Of a stretch of 64,000 nucleotides of DNA, positions 1 to 9,112 are shown one piece after another. The notes beneath the pieces were generated by a model that searched no databases, had not been told where the DNA came from, and worked only from the letters and a program-made list of their open reading frames with translations. Both the position numbers and the translations under genes were made by a program. Origin of the DNA: Burkholderia pyrrocinia (GTDB lineage: Bacteria; Pseudomonadota; Gammaproteobacteria; Burkholderiales; Burkholderiaceae); the NCBI RefSeq assembly GCF_022809715.1, contig NZ_CP094460.1, forward strand, positions 1,550,001-1,614,000, written 5' to 3'. Numbering within the stretch: the stretch's first letter is position 1; each line of letters opens with the position of its first letter.

Positions 1-437
1 GCGTTATTGAACGTCAGCGACGAGTTCGGGTCGTTCCAAGCCGTTACCACCTTGCTCGGGCCGCACGCGCCGAGCAGCGCGACGTTCACCTGCACGTTGT
101 TGATCGACAACTGCGTCGTGCTGTCGGCCTGGCCCGTCCACGGCGACGTGCTGCTCGCGCTGCCGCTGATCAGTCCGCACGTGGCGCCTCCGGCGAACTG
201 CGTCGACGTGATGTGGACGATGCCGGTCGACGTGATCGTCCCGTTGAACGTCGCGGTACAGTTTGCGCTGATCGATCCCTTGCTGAGCGTCGTGAGCCCC
301 GATACGGAGAACGGCTCGCCGTTCGGGTTCATCGGCTGCCCGTCAGCGCGCGAAACGGTGACTGCGAAAGCAGGCGCGGCCGAAACCGCGGTGAATGCCA
401 CTGCAGCAACAAGCGATACGATTTTGCGAATGCTCAT
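1..437 (-). CDS. Secreted protein of unknown function (3' end beyond the left edge)
   Basis: The gene reads leftward and its C terminus is cut off by the window edge; 145 residues are visible. It begins with MSIRKIVSLVAAVAFTAVSA, a clear Sec signal peptide with a likely cleavage site after AFA near residue 25. The mature part is small, Ser/Thr-rich and contains a few Cys (for example SANCTATF and GATCGL), as in exported beta-rich proteins. Size and style recall the PraB-type exported proteins, but I cannot confirm that. A purine-rich RBS (GAGAGGGGG) precedes the ATG. It is the last of four collinear genes for exported proteins, 121 bp after the OmpW gene, and may belong to their transcript. 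Confidence 0.6.
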   Translation of the reverse strand, partial: MSIRKIVSLVAAVAFTAVSAAPAFAVTVSRADGQPMNPNGEPFSVSGLTTLSKGSISANCTATFNGTITSTGIVHITSTQFAGGATCGLISGSASSTSPWTGQADSTTQLSINNVQVNVALLGACGPSKVVTAWNDPNSSLTFNN

Positions 438-558
438 TTGAACTGCCCCCTCTCTTCACAAATGGCGGCACGCCGCCAGGAACGCAACCGTCCGGCCGAA
501 AGAGCCCGGCCAGCCGGTCGCAGGAAGCCGCCGGCACGCGTCATGCGCGCCGGTCGGC

Positions 559-1383
559 TCAGAACTTGTAGGAAATCCCGACGAACGTGATCAGCGGATC
601 GGCCTTCAGCCGCGTGCGCGTGGTCGCGAGCGTCGAACCGTCGGCCGCCTTGATCACGAGCGACGAGTACGTCTTCAGCGGCATGTAGGTCAGCGTCGCG
701 GTGAGCCCCCAGTGCTTGTCGATCGCATAGCTCGCGCCGACGTTGTAGACCGGCGTGAACGACGACGACGCCTTGCCCTCCACCGACGTCGCCCCCGGCT
801 TGCCGGCGCCGGCCGCGAGCACGCTGCCGAGGTTCTCGTTGATGTCCTTCGCGAAGTTGCCGTTCAGCTCGATGTTGCTGAACCAGCTGTAGGCCACGCC
901 GATCCCGACGAACGGGCGGAACTTCGCCGTCGGCGCATTGAAGTAGTACTGCAGAATGATCGTGGGGCTCCACTGCCGCGCGTTCTTCACGGCCGGCTGG
1001 TTCGACGTCTTGTCCATGTCGACCGAACCGAGCGAGCCGGCCGGGCCCGGCGGCCGGATCACGCCGTGCCCGGTCAGCGTGAACTCGGGCGGCACGCCGA
1101 GCACCGACGTCACCGCGATATGGTCGGTGAAGAAGTGCGTGAGCGTGAGGCCGACCGTATCGGCGTTGTTGACCGTCAGGCTCGTGCCCGGCGACGTGAA
1201 CGACCCGGGCAGCCGCAGCGGCCCGTTGATCGGCATGTTCGCGAGATTCGTCGTCAGGCCATTGGTCGAATCCTGCGGCATGATGTGCAGCCAGCCCAGC
1301 GTCGCGACGTTGTCGCCCGCCTGCTGGGCCGATGCGAGTGTCGACACGCCTGCGACGACACCCGCGACAATCAGCTTCTTCAT
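559..1383 (-). CDS. OmpW family outer membrane protein
   Basis: A 274-residue outer membrane beta-barrel protein. It starts MKKLIVAGVVAGVSTLASAQ, a signal peptide, after a strong RBS (GGGGAGA). Alternating hydrophobic strands are visible throughout, with the OmpW-like stretch TVGLTLTHFFTDHIAVTSVLG, and the chain ends in VGISYKF, the terminal Phe expected of a BAM substrate. OmpW proteins form narrow eight-stranded barrels that pass small hydrophobic molecules. At 274 residues it is longer than the usual 200-230, the extra length lying in the middle loops (around PPGPAGSLGS and GAGKPGATS). It follows the DUF2957-like lipoprotein gene by 74 bp on the same strand. Family assignment is firm; the substrate is unknown. 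Confidence 0.85.
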   Translation of the reverse strand: MKKLIVAGVVAGVSTLASAQQAGDNVATLGWLHIMPQDSTNGLTTNLANMPINGPLRLPGSFTSPGTSLTVNNADTVGLTLTHFFTDHIAVTSVLGVPPEFTLTGHGVIRPPGPAGSLGSVDMDKTSNQPAVKNARQWSPTIILQYYFNAPTAKFRPFVGIGVAYSWFSNIELNGNFAKDINENLGSVLAAGAGKPGATSVEGKASSSFTPVYNVGASYAIDKHWGLTATLTYMPLKTYSSLVIKAADGSTLATTRTRLKADPLITFVGISYKF

Positions 1384-1457
1384 GAAGTCTCCCCTCTCAT
1401 TCTGTCCGGGCGCCGCGCATCCGCGCGCGACGCCGCCGTGTCTCCGTCCGGGTGTGG

Positions 1458-2711
1458 TCACTGCACGAACGCGCCGACCGTGAAGTACGGATTGCTCGTA
1501 TCGGCCATGTCGAGGAACCCGAATACGCCGCCGGTGAACACGAACTTTCCGGTCGCCGGCCCCGACGCAGCATCCGCATGCACGGTCGTGACGACGCCCG
1601 GCACCTTCTGCGTGAAGTCGAGGTTCAGCGCACGCGTGAGCGCGGCCTGCGATGCATTGAACGGATCGAGCAACGTGGCCTGCGCGCCGACGAGCGCGGT
1701 CGCGCGATAGTTGAACGCGCTGTCGACACCCGTGTACTCGCCGTTCTGCGAGCCGGGCGCAATCGCCGTCTGCGGGCTCAGGAACGAGATGCCCGATTCG
1801 TCGTCCGCGCTCGGCGGGCCCTGCGTGAGGTCCGCGTTCGCGGCGCCGGTGCGGATGAAGATCGGCACGAGCTGGTTGCGCAGCTTGCCGACGATCAGGA
1901 TCCCCTTGCCGGCCTTCGCCGGATCGAGCGCGGCGAGCGTCGGCGGAATCTGCGGCTGGTAGTTGAGCGACTGGAACGCCGGCGCATCCGGACGCAGCGT
2001 GAACGGCTGGTTCACGGTCGTGCTCGATGCAAGCGGCTGCCCGCCGTTCTTCTTGCCGAAGTTGTCGGTCTCGACGTAGCTGCCGTCCGCGTTGATCGTC
2101 ACCTTCTGATCGAGCGCCACCGGCTGGAAGTTCTGCGACGGAACCTGGTGATAACCGAGCTGGTTGTAGGTGCCGGCGATCTTCGTCAGGTCGGTCTCCA
2201 GCGACGAGAAGCTGATGAACGGGTAATACGGGAACGTCGTCTTCGGAATCTTGCCGACGCCGATCACGCCGTCGAACTGGATCGTCGCACCAGGAATCGC
2301 GCCGCCCAGCACGCCTTCTCCGAGGAACAGTCGCGCGGGCCGACTGGGATCGAGGCTCGCGTTCTGCATCCGGAACGTGCACTGGTTCAGCTTCACCGTC
2401 GGCAAGCCCGTTTCGTCGGCCAGCGTGCCGTCGACGACGTTGGCCGGCGCCGTGTCGCGCGTCGGCTGCACGGTGCCCGCGGCAGTCGGCACCGGCGATG
2501 CGAGGTAGGTCATCCGGAACGTCATCTTCGTGGTGTCGAGCTGCACTTTCACGAGCTCGCCCGACCCGGAGCCGCCGATGAACACCGTGTTGTAGTCGAT
2601 CGCCTGCGGGCACAGCCGGACCACCGGCGCGGGCGGCGGGTCGCCGTCGCCGCCGCACGCAGCCAGCACGGGCGCGAGCGACGCCGCGGCCATCCAATGC
2701 TTCACATTCAT
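1458..2711 (-). CDS. Lipoprotein, DUF2957-like (copy A)
   Basis: A 417-residue exported lipoprotein. The N terminus MNVKHWMAAASLAPVLAACG has a lipobox (LAAC) whose Cys would be lipidated. The mature protein is beta-rich with no enzyme motif that I recognise. It is clearly paralogous to the next gene upstream: both share the opening block LCPxxxDYxTxxxGGxGSGE, the element (E/D)xGISxLSxxTAIA, and the C terminus (Y/F)FTVGAFVQ. I place the pair in the Burkholderia-centred DUF2957 family from memory; a profile search would settle it. An AGGA RBS lies about 7 nt before the ATG. The gene is 71 bp after its paralogue and 74 bp before the OmpW gene, so co-transcription is likely. Confidence 0.75.
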   Translation of the reverse strand: MNVKHWMAAASLAPVLAACGGDGDPPPAPVVRLCPQAIDYNTVFIGGSGSGELVKVQLDTTKMTFRMTYLASPVPTAAGTVQPTRDTAPANVVDGTLADETGLPTVKLNQCTFRMQNASLDPSRPARLFLGEGVLGGAIPGATIQFDGVIGVGKIPKTTFPYYPFISFSSLETDLTKIAGTYNQLGYHQVPSQNFQPVALDQKVTINADGSYVETDNFGKKNGGQPLASSTTVNQPFTLRPDAPAFQSLNYQPQIPPTLAALDPAKAGKGILIVGKLRNQLVPIFIRTGAANADLTQGPPSADDESGISFLSPQTAIAPGSQNGEYTGVDSAFNYRATALVGAQATLLDPFNASQAALTRALNLDFTQKVPGVVTTVHADAASGPATGKFVFTGGVFGFLDMADTSNPYFTVGAFVQ

Positions 2712-2782
2712 AGGAATCCTCTTGAAATTAGATTCGCCGGCGGCGACGCATGCGCCGCCGGTGTGACTTGTTCGGTACGCGG

Positions 2783-4396
2783 TTACTGGACGAACGCGCC
2801 GACCGTGAAGAACGGGTTGACCTGGCTGTTGTTGACGACCATTGCGTAGACGTTGCCGGCCGTCACGATCCAGCCCGTGTCGCCCTTCTTGAAGATCGCG
2901 ACATTGCCGCTTGCGCCCTTCGCGTTGAAATCGCTGTTGGCCGTGACCTTGACCTTGCCGGGCGTTGCCTGCGTGTAGTCGAGCACGAACTGCGACGTTA
3001 CCGAAGACGTCTGCGGATCGATGAATGCCGCGGTGCCGCCCTGGAACAACGTCGACGTGTAGTTCGCGGAGATCGTCGACACGGCAGTGCCGTCGTTGCA
3101 GCTACCCGCTTCCGCCATGAAGAAGCCGTTGGCAAAGGTGCCCGGCAGATCCGGGTGCGGCACCTGGTTATCGAAGCTCGGGCCGGACTGCGCGATGGTG
3201 TTCCCCACGCCGGTAGATGTCACGACACCGCATGCGGATGCGCTCGTCGCGCCGATGTAACCGCCCTTCAGCGAGTTCGCGGCAATCGCCGTGGACGACG
3301 AGAGCATCGAGATCCCGACTTCGGCATCGGCGACCGACGCGAGCGGATTGCTCGCATCCACATGGGTATAGCCGACGCGAATCACGATCGGCACCCGTAC
3401 GCCGTTCAGCTTGCCGACGATCATGATGCCCTTCGCCTGACTCGGCGTCACGATCACGAGGCCTGGCGCCTGCCCGGCGACCGGATACGCAACCGTACCG
3501 AACGGGTTCGCCACCGCATTGCTCACGAACACGTTGTCCGCCGACCCGTCCGCGTTCTTGCGCAGCGTCCACGGCGACCCGGTCGTCTGGCACGAGTAGT
3601 CGCTGCCCTGCGTGATCGTGCACGAACCGTCCGCATTGAACGTCTGGTTCCAGTTGACGACGTCCGGCTCCCAGCCGACAGCCCCGTTCGCATTCTGGGC
3701 GGTACCGCCGACCGGCGACAAATGGATACCGACTTCGTTGTAGTTGCCAGCGACCTTCGTGAAGTCGGTTTCCGTTTCGACAAAGCCGATGAACGGATAG
3801 AAATCGAATGTGCGCGACGGCACCACGCCAAGGACAAAACCCGGAATCGGCTCAATGCCCTGGAACGCGATCGTCGCCCCCGGAATTCCGCCGCCAACCA
3901 CGCCATTGCCGACGAACAGCATCGGCGGATCGGTACGCTTGATCGTCACCGAATACGCGCCGTCGCTCGTCGCGCCGCTATCGAGCACGAACGCGCAGCG
4001 GTTCTGCTCGGCGGTCGGAAGGTTGGTCGGATGATGGAATGCGCCGCTGATCGTCAGGCCCGCGCGCGTGTCGTTGACCTGCCCCGCCGACGTCGGTACC
4101 GACGATTCGATGAACTGCATCTGATACGTGAGCTTCGTCGTGTCGAACTTCACCTTCACGTATTCGCCGCTGCCGGCGCCACCCGTGTAGGTCGTCGTGT
4201 AATCGAGCGAATCGGGACACAGCTTCGTCACGACGGGCGGTTGCGTGATCGCGCCGCTCGGCCCGCATGCACTGCCCGAGCACTGCGGCACGTTGATCGG
4301 CCCCGGATCGTCGCCGCCGCCGCAACCGGCGACGAACGGCAGCGCCAACACCGCGCACGACAGGATCACCTTCCGCCATTCAGGAATGCAAATCAT
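2783..4396 (-). CDS. Lipoprotein, DUF2957-like (copy B)
   Basis: A 537-residue lipoprotein and the longer paralogue of copy A. The reading frame stays open upstream, but the start at MICIPEW is chosen because a near-perfect RBS (AAAGGAGGGG) sits just before it and a signal peptide with lipobox (FVAGC) follows directly. After the lipobox comes a Gly/Asp/Pro-rich linker with two Cys (PQCSGSACGPSG), absent from copy A. The shared core begins at LCPDSLDYTTTYTGGAGSGE and ends FFTVGAFVQ. Extra insertions with Cys pairs (CTITQGSDYSCQ, GSCNDGT) explain the greater length. It would be first in the four-gene exported-protein unit, with the AT-richer 4.7-4.9 kb stretch upstream as the likely promoter region. 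Function unknown. Confidence 0.75.
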   Translation of the reverse strand: MICIPEWRKVILSCAVLALPFVAGCGGGDDPGPINVPQCSGSACGPSGAITQPPVVTKLCPDSLDYTTTYTGGAGSGEYVKVKFDTTKLTYQMQFIESSVPTSAGQVNDTRAGLTISGAFHHPTNLPTAEQNRCAFVLDSGATSDGAYSVTIKRTDPPMLFVGNGVVGGGIPGATIAFQGIEPIPGFVLGVVPSRTFDFYPFIGFVETETDFTKVAGNYNEVGIHLSPVGGTAQNANGAVGWEPDVVNWNQTFNADGSCTITQGSDYSCQTTGSPWTLRKNADGSADNVFVSNAVANPFGTVAYPVAGQAPGLVIVTPSQAKGIMIVGKLNGVRVPIVIRVGYTHVDASNPLASVADAEVGISMLSSSTAIAANSLKGGYIGATSASACGVVTSTGVGNTIAQSGPSFDNQVPHPDLPGTFANGFFMAEAGSCNDGTAVSTISANYTSTLFQGGTAAFIDPQTSSVTSQFVLDYTQATPGKVKVTANSDFNAKGASGNVAIFKKGDTGWIVTAGNVYAMVVNNSQVNPFFTVGAFVQ

Positions 4397-5012
4397 CAAC
4401 CCCTCCTTTACAGGTACGACGAGTCTCGTCCGGACGGGCTGCATGGCTCGCCGGTTGGTATCGCGCCGCCGCACGAGCGCGCGGCGCATGATGGTGTTCG
4501 CAATGCGACCGCCCTTCAGCTCATGCAAATGCGACGAAAGCCGCGGCGGCAGACAAGCGCGCTCCCGCGGCGCCGTCATGCGGCACGGCGCCGTCGGAAC
4601 GATCGAAACGGAAAGTGGTGCGCCGCTACACGGCGATGCGGCAACGCAGGCTGACGACGTATGTCGCGCCTGCATTCAGCGAAAAACTGGGAAACGGCAG
4701 TCCGGTTGGCCCCGCGGATACGCGTCGCATTGAATTGGTCTCCGTACGTACGCTTGATTCGTTATCGTGATGCGTCGTTTGACGAGACTATGATCGGACC
4801 ATTCAAACAAGTAAATGGATGCAGAGTTCCAAACGAACGGAACCGCGCGATCCTAGTGTTTTCACGGAGTTTGACAATTTTTCAAACGACCTTCATTTTA
4901 TTTGCTCAGACAAATAGATGGGCCGCGCGACGGGCTTGCGCGGCAGGCCGCTTTCCGCGCCGGGCGGGCGAGCCGGCTCGCAGGCGGCCTCGTGAATGCG
5001 GCGCGCAACCTT
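4397..5012. other. Intergenic region, partly AT-rich
   Basis: There is no convincing gene here. The stretch from about 4735 to 4925 is clearly more AT-rich than the surroundings and contains short inverted repeats (GTTTGA...TCAAAC at 4869-4887; ATTTG...CAAAT at 4900-4915). It lies upstream of the lipoprotein/OmpW unit and downstream of the cupin gene, so it probably holds the promoter of the former. I could not pick a -35/-10 pair with confidence. Confidence 0.4.
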
Positions 5013-5309
5013 TTACACGTCGATGATCGCGAGCGTACCGTGGCTGCCGGGCAGCACCGCGTGGCGCGTGCCGGCGAGCGCGAGATACATCTGCCCGGCC
5101 TCGACCACGACCGTTTCCGCGCCGACTTCGAGCATCAGCCGGCCGTCGAGCACCAGCAGCCCTTCGTTGTAGTCGTGCACTTCCGCTTCGTACGGCTGCG
5201 CATCCATGCGCAACACCTTGATCCTGGCCGGCCCGACCTCGCCGACGATCGTGGATTTCCATGCGGCGGCCTGCGCGGCCGCAACGGATTTGAAATCGAT
5301 CAAAGACAT
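5013..5309 (-). CDS. Small cupin-domain protein
   Basis: A 98-residue single-domain protein, MSLIDFKSVAAAQAAAWKST. It shows the pattern of a small conserved beta-barrel cupin: HDYNEGLLVLDGRLMLEVG (motif 1 like, with His and Glu as possible metal ligands) followed by VVVEAGQMYLALAGTRHAVL (motif 2 like, with a His). Such proteins bind a metal and a small ligand or act as isomerases or sensors; the substrate cannot be read from the sequence. It stands alone, divergent from the ABC exporter genes, with a palindrome (5472-5483) in the shared upstream region. Confidence 0.7.
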   Translation of the reverse strand: MSLIDFKSVAAAQAAAWKSTIVGEVGPARIKVLRMDAQPYEAEVHDYNEGLLVLDGRLMLEVGAETVVVEAGQMYLALAGTRHAVLPGSHGTLAIIDV

Positions 5310-5737
5310 TCGCCCCGCTCCGTGAACCGTGAAAGGAACGCATTATCGCGAGCGCCAGGCATGCCGTCCCGGTACGGCGCAGAGGCGTTCGGGCGGCACA
5401 GTCGGCGGGCCGGCCTCCGCGCGGTGGCGAGAAAACGCGATCGCCGTCCGGCTCGCCGAAAATATCCAAAATTGTTCGAACAACTCAAACAAAGCACAGC
5501 TTTATTGAGCAACACTCAAGCATTTCGAGCAAATCCGACGCCAACAACGCCCGGCCTTTCCACCGAAATGCATTTCCATCTACCGATTGCTAATATGGCG
5601 GTCCCGCGATCCCGCACCACAACGCCGTTCGACATGACGCCCGTTCGCCATGCCGTCCCCGATCCCGGCCGCTTCGCAGCGGCGGCGATACCGGGCACGC
5701 GCGGCACACACCGTCGCGCCGGCCGGCCGTGCCATCC
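5310..5737. other. Divergent intergenic region between the cupin and ABC exporter genes
   Basis: About 430 bp without a supported gene. Around 5460-5530 it becomes AT-rich and contains the perfect 12-bp palindrome TTGTTCGAACAA (5472-5483) and an inverted repeat TTGAG-N5-CTCAA (5505-5519). These look like binding sites in a bidirectional control region, but no regulator gene adjoins them and I cannot name the protein that would bind. Confidence 0.35.
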
Positions 5738-6688
5738 GTGAGCATGCAACCGATCCTTTCCGTCTCCGACCTCTCCAAGACTTACGCGTCCGGCTTCCAG
5801 GCGCTGAAGCACGTGACCCTCGACATCCGCCCCGGCGAGATCTTCGCGCTGCTCGGGCCGAACGGCGCCGGCAAGACGACGCTGATCGGCTCGATCTGCG
5901 GCATCGTCACGCCGACCGAAGGCCGCGTGACGGTCGGCGGCCACGACATCCGCGATCAATACCGCGCGGCCCGCGAAATGATCGGCCTCGTGCCGCAGGA
6001 GCTGACCACCGACGCGTTCGAAACCGTGTGGGCGACCGTGTCGTTCAGCCGCGGCCTGTTCGGCAAGGCGCCCGATCCCGCGCATATCGAGAAGACGCTG
6101 AAGGCGCTGTCGCTGTGGGACAAGCGCGACAGCAAGCTGATGACGCTGTCGGGCGGGATGAAGCGCCGCGTGATGATCGCGAAGGCGCTGTCGCACGAGC
6201 CGCGCATCCTGTTCCTCGACGAGCCGACGGCCGGCGTCGACGTCGAGCTGCGCCGCGACATGTGGAAGCTCGTCGATTCGCTGCGCGAAAGCGGCGTGAC
6301 GATCCTGCTGACCACGCACTACATCGAGGAAGCCGAGGAAATGGCCGACCGGATCGGCATCATCCTCGGCGGCGAGCTCGTGCTCGTCGAGGACAAGCAC
6401 GAGCTGATGCGCAAGCTCGGCAAGAAGCAGCTGACCGTGCAGCTCGAGCAGCCGCTCGCGGACGTGCCGCCCGCGCTCGCGCCGTTCGGGCTCGAACGCG
6501 CGGACGACGGCGCCGCGCTCGTCTACACGTACGACTCGCAGCGCGACGACGCGAGCATCGCGACGCTGATCAGCGCGCTCGGCTCGGCCGGCATCGGCTT
6601 TCGCGACCTGCATACGACGCAGAGCTCGCTCGAGGATATTTTCGTCAGCCTGATCGACAACCGCCGCAACGGCGCACAAGGAGCCTGA
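5738..6688 (+). CDS. ABC transporter ATP-binding protein (DrrA/NodI type)
   Basis: A 316-residue ATPase of an ABC-2 type exporter. Walker [10 protein letters not shown] lies near residues 40-48, the signature LSGGMKRR near 145, Walker [14 protein letters not shown] follows, and the switch His is in [12 protein letters not shown]. After the nucleotide-binding domain comes a C-terminal extension of about 90 residues typical of drug or polysaccharide export ATPases of the DrrA/NodI group. The start is uncertain: GTG at 5738 (Met-Ser-Met) is used here, with GTG at 5729 and ATG at 5744 as alternatives; none has a strong RBS. The permease gene follows after 5 bp, so the two form one exporter unit. 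Substrate unknown. Confidence 0.85.
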   Translation: MSMQPILSVSDLSKTYASGFQALKHVTLDIRPGEIFALLGPNGAGKTTLIGSICGIVTPTEGRVTVGGHDIRDQYRAAREMIGLVPQELTTDAFETVWATVSFSRGLFGKAPDPAHIEKTLKALSLWDKRDSKLMTLSGGMKRRVMIAKALSHEPRILFLDEPTAGVDVELRRDMWKLVDSLRESGVTILLTTHYIEEAEEMADRIGIILGGELVLVEDKHELMRKLGKKQLTVQLEQPLADVPPALAPFGLERADDGAALVYTYDSQRDDASIATLISALGSAGIGFRDLHTTQSSLEDIFVSLIDNRRNGAQGA

Positions 6689-6693
6689 CGCGC

Positions 6694-7455
6694 ATGAATC
6701 TTCATGGAATCCGCGCGATCTACCGCGCAGAAATGGCCCGCACGCGCCGCACGCTGATGCAGAGCATCATCGCGCCGGTGATCTCGACGTCGCTGTATTT
6801 CGTCGTGTTCGGCTCCGCGATCGGCTCGCGCATCAGCGACGTGAACGGCATCGGCTACGGGTCGTTCATCGTGCCGGGCCTCGTGATGCTGTCGCTGCTG
6901 TCGCAAAGCATCTCGAACGCGTCGTTCGGCATCTACTTCCCGCGCTTCACGGGCACGATCTACGAGATCCTGTCCGCGCCCGTGTCGTACTGGGAGATCG
7001 TGATCGCCTACGTGGGCGCGGCCGCGTCGAAGTCGATACTGCTCGGCGTCATCATCCTCGCGACGGCCGGCCTGTTCGTGCCGCTGCACATCCTGCATCC
7101 GTTCTGGATGGTGCTGTTCCTCGTGCTGACGGCGGTCACGTTCAGCCTGTTCGGCTTCGTGATCGGCATCTGGGCCGACAGCTTCGAGAAGCTGCAGCTC
7201 GTGCCGCTCCTGATCATCACGCCGCTCACGTTCCTCGGCGGCAGCTTCTATTCGGTCGACATGCTGCCGCCCGCGTGGCGCGTCATCACGCTGTTCAACC
7301 CGATCGTGTATCTGGTCAGCGGCTTCCGCTGGTCGTTCTACGGGCTCGCCGACGTGCATGTGTGGATCAGCCTCGCCGCGACCGGGCTGTTCCTCGTGAT
7401 CCTGCTCGCGATCGTCGCGTGGATGTTCCGCACCGGATACAAGCTGAAAAACTGA
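6694..7455 (+). CDS. ABC-2 type transporter permease
   Basis: A 253-residue inner membrane protein with about six hydrophobic segments. It has the ABC-2 membrane-domain hallmark near the end, with [17 protein letters not shown] followed by [15 protein letters not shown]. It begins [20 protein letters not shown], a short cytoplasmic segment before the first helix. An RBS (AAGGAG) sits at the end of the ATPase gene, 5 bp of true gap, so the two are co-translated. Together they would form a homodimeric export channel powered by the preceding ATPase. The cargo cannot be deduced. A Rho-independent terminator lies 112 bp downstream. Confidence 0.85.
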   Translation: MNLHGIRAIYRAEMARTRRTLMQSIIAPVISTSLYFVVFGSAIGSRISDVNGIGYGSFIVPGLVMLSLLSQSISNASFGIYFPRFTGTIYEILSAPVSYWEIVIAYVGAAASKSILLGVIILATAGLFVPLHILHPFWMVLFLVLTAVTFSLFGFVIGIWADSFEKLQLVPLLIITPLTFLGGSFYSVDMLPPAWRVITLFNPIVYLVSGFRWSFYGLADVHVWISLAATGLFLVILLAIVAWMFRTGYKLKN

Positions 7456-7567
7456 CGCAAACCGACGCACCCGGCGCCGCCCGCCGATGACGCATTTGGG
7501 CAAGCAGGCGGCGCTTTTCCTCTGATGCGGCACTTTGTGGTCGCGTCTACTGAATACCGAAGCATCG

Positions 7568-7600
7568 GGGCCTTGGAGCATGCGCTGCGAGGCCCTTTTT
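7568..7600 (+). terminator. Rho-independent terminator just before the MFS gene
   Basis: GGGCCT (7568-7573) pairs with AGGCCC (7590-7595) and is followed directly by TTTTT (7596-7600). The intervening 16 nt contain GCATGC and can pair further. It would end the ABC exporter transcript. It also lies only 17 nt before the MFS start codon, so any MFS transcript begun upstream must read through it. Confidence 0.75.
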
Positions 7601-7617
7601 CATTTCAGAGGACGCCA

Positions 7618-9042
7618 ATGCCCGCCGCCACCGCTCCCGCCTCCGCCGCCGCCCGGCTCGAACGCCTGCCGTTCTCCGGTTATCACAAGCGGATCTTCTT
7701 CATCATCGCGATCGCGTTCTTCTTCGACTCGGTCGACCTCGGCACGATGACGTTCGTGCTCGGCTCGATCCGCAAGGAGTTCGGGCTGTCGACCGCGGCC
7801 GCCGGCCTCGTTGCGAGCGCAAGCTTCTTCGGGATGGTGCTCGGCGCGGCCGTCGCCGGCCTGCTCGCCGACCGCTTCGGCCGCCGGCCGGTGTTCCAGT
7901 GGAGCATGGTGCTGTGGGGCGCCGCGTCGTACCTGTGCTCGACCGCGCAGAGCGTCGACGCGCTGATCGTCTACCGCGTGCTGCTCGGGATCGGGATGGG
8001 GATGGAGTTCCCGGTCGCGCAGACGCTGCTGTCCGAATTCGTGCCGACCGAGAAGCGCGGCCGCCTGATCGCGCTGATGGACGGCTTCTGGCCGCTCGGC
8101 TTCATCACGGCCGGCGTCGTCGCGTACTTCGTGCTGCCGCAGTTCGGCTGGCGCACCGTGTTCGCGCTGCTCGCGATTCCCGCGGTGTTCGTGCTCGTCG
8201 TGCGCCGCATCGTGCCCGAATCGCCGCGCTGGCTCGAACATGCGGGCCGGCACGCGGAAGCCGACACCGTGATGAACACGATCGAGGCGAAGGTGATGCG
8301 CTCGGCCGGCGTCGCGACGCTGCCGCCGCCGTCGCGGCTCGCCGAACCGGTGGCCGCACGCGGCCGCGGCGCGCTGCGCGAGATCTGGAGCGGCGTGTAT
8401 CGCCGCCGCACGGTGATGGTGTGGCTGCTGTGGTTCTTCGCGCTGCTCGGCTTCTACGGCCTCACGTCGTGGCTCGGCGCGCTGCTGCAGCAGGCCGGCT
8501 TCGAGGTCACGAAATCGGTGTTCTACACGGTGCTGATCTCGCTCGGCGGCGTGCCGGGCTTCCTGTGCGCCGCGTGGCTCGTCGAGCGCTGGGGGCGCAA
8601 GCCGACCTGCATCGCGTCGCTGATCGGCGGTGGCGCGATGGCGTATGCATACGGCCAGAGCGCGCTGTACGGCGGCAGCATGGCGCTGCTGATCGGTACG
8701 GGCCTCGCGATGCAGTTCTTCCTGTTCGGGATGTGGGCCGCGCTGTACACGTACACGCCCGAGCTGTACGGCACCGGCGCGCGCGCGACCGGCTCGGGCT
8801 TCGCGTCGGCGATCGGGCGCATCGGCTCGCTGATCGGGCCTTACGTGGTGGGTGTCGTGCTGCCCGTGTTCGGCCAGGGCGGCGTGTTCACGCTCGGCGC
8901 GCTGTCGTTCATCGCGGCCGCAGTTGCCGTGTGGACGCTCGGGATCGAGACGAAGGGGCTCGCGCTGGAGCAGTTGGCGGCGGGCGACGAAGCCGGCGGC
9001 GGCGGCCGGTATCCGGCGGCGGCGGCGGACGAGGTGTCCTGA
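7618..9042 (+). CDS. MFS transporter, metabolite:H+ symporter type
   Basis: A 474-residue, 12-helix major facilitator. The loop 2-3 signature LLADRFGRRPVFQW and the symmetric WLVERWGRKPTC in the second half are clear, as is a sugar-porter-like PESPRWLEHAGRHAEAD before the central loop. This pattern fits the group that includes NiaP-like and aromatic-acid:H+ symporters. The substrate is not evident: no catabolic gene adjoins it. The ATG follows a good RBS (AGAGGA). The C-terminal tail is low complexity (Gly/Ala-rich) and probably disordered. An intrinsic terminator lies immediately upstream, which is unusual for a well-expressed gene. Confidence 0.85.
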   Translation: MPAATAPASAAARLERLPFSGYHKRIFFIIAIAFFFDSVDLGTMTFVLGSIRKEFGLSTAAAGLVASASFFGMVLGAAVAGLLADRFGRRPVFQWSMVLWGAASYLCSTAQSVDALIVYRVLLGIGMGMEFPVAQTLLSEFVPTEKRGRLIALMDGFWPLGFITAGVVAYFVLPQFGWRTVFALLAIPAVFVLVVRRIVPESPRWLEHAGRHAEADTVMNTIEAKVMRSAGVATLPPPSRLAEPVAARGRGALREIWSGVYRRRTVMVWLLWFFALLGFYGLTSWLGALLQQAGFEVTKSVFYTVLISLGGVPGFLCAAWLVERWGRKPTCIASLIGGGAMAYAYGQSALYGGSMALLIGTGLAMQFFLFGMWAALYTYTPELYGTGARATGSGFASAIGRIGSLIGPYVVGVVLPVFGQGGVFTLGALSFIAAAVAVWTLGIETKGLALEQLAAGDEAGGGGRYPAAAADEVS

Positions 9043-9112
9043 TCCGCGAATCGGATCGCGGTTTTCCTTCAGGCCGGGAAGGCGTTCGGCGCCGTTCCCG
9101 GTCGCTGCGTGA

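Noticed and set aside
559..2697. A single 712-codon frame running through the OmpW gene and the lipoprotein gene
   Set aside because: Its first two thirds are Arg-rich shadow of the lipoprotein gene. The real protein begins at the signal peptide at 1383 with its own RBS.
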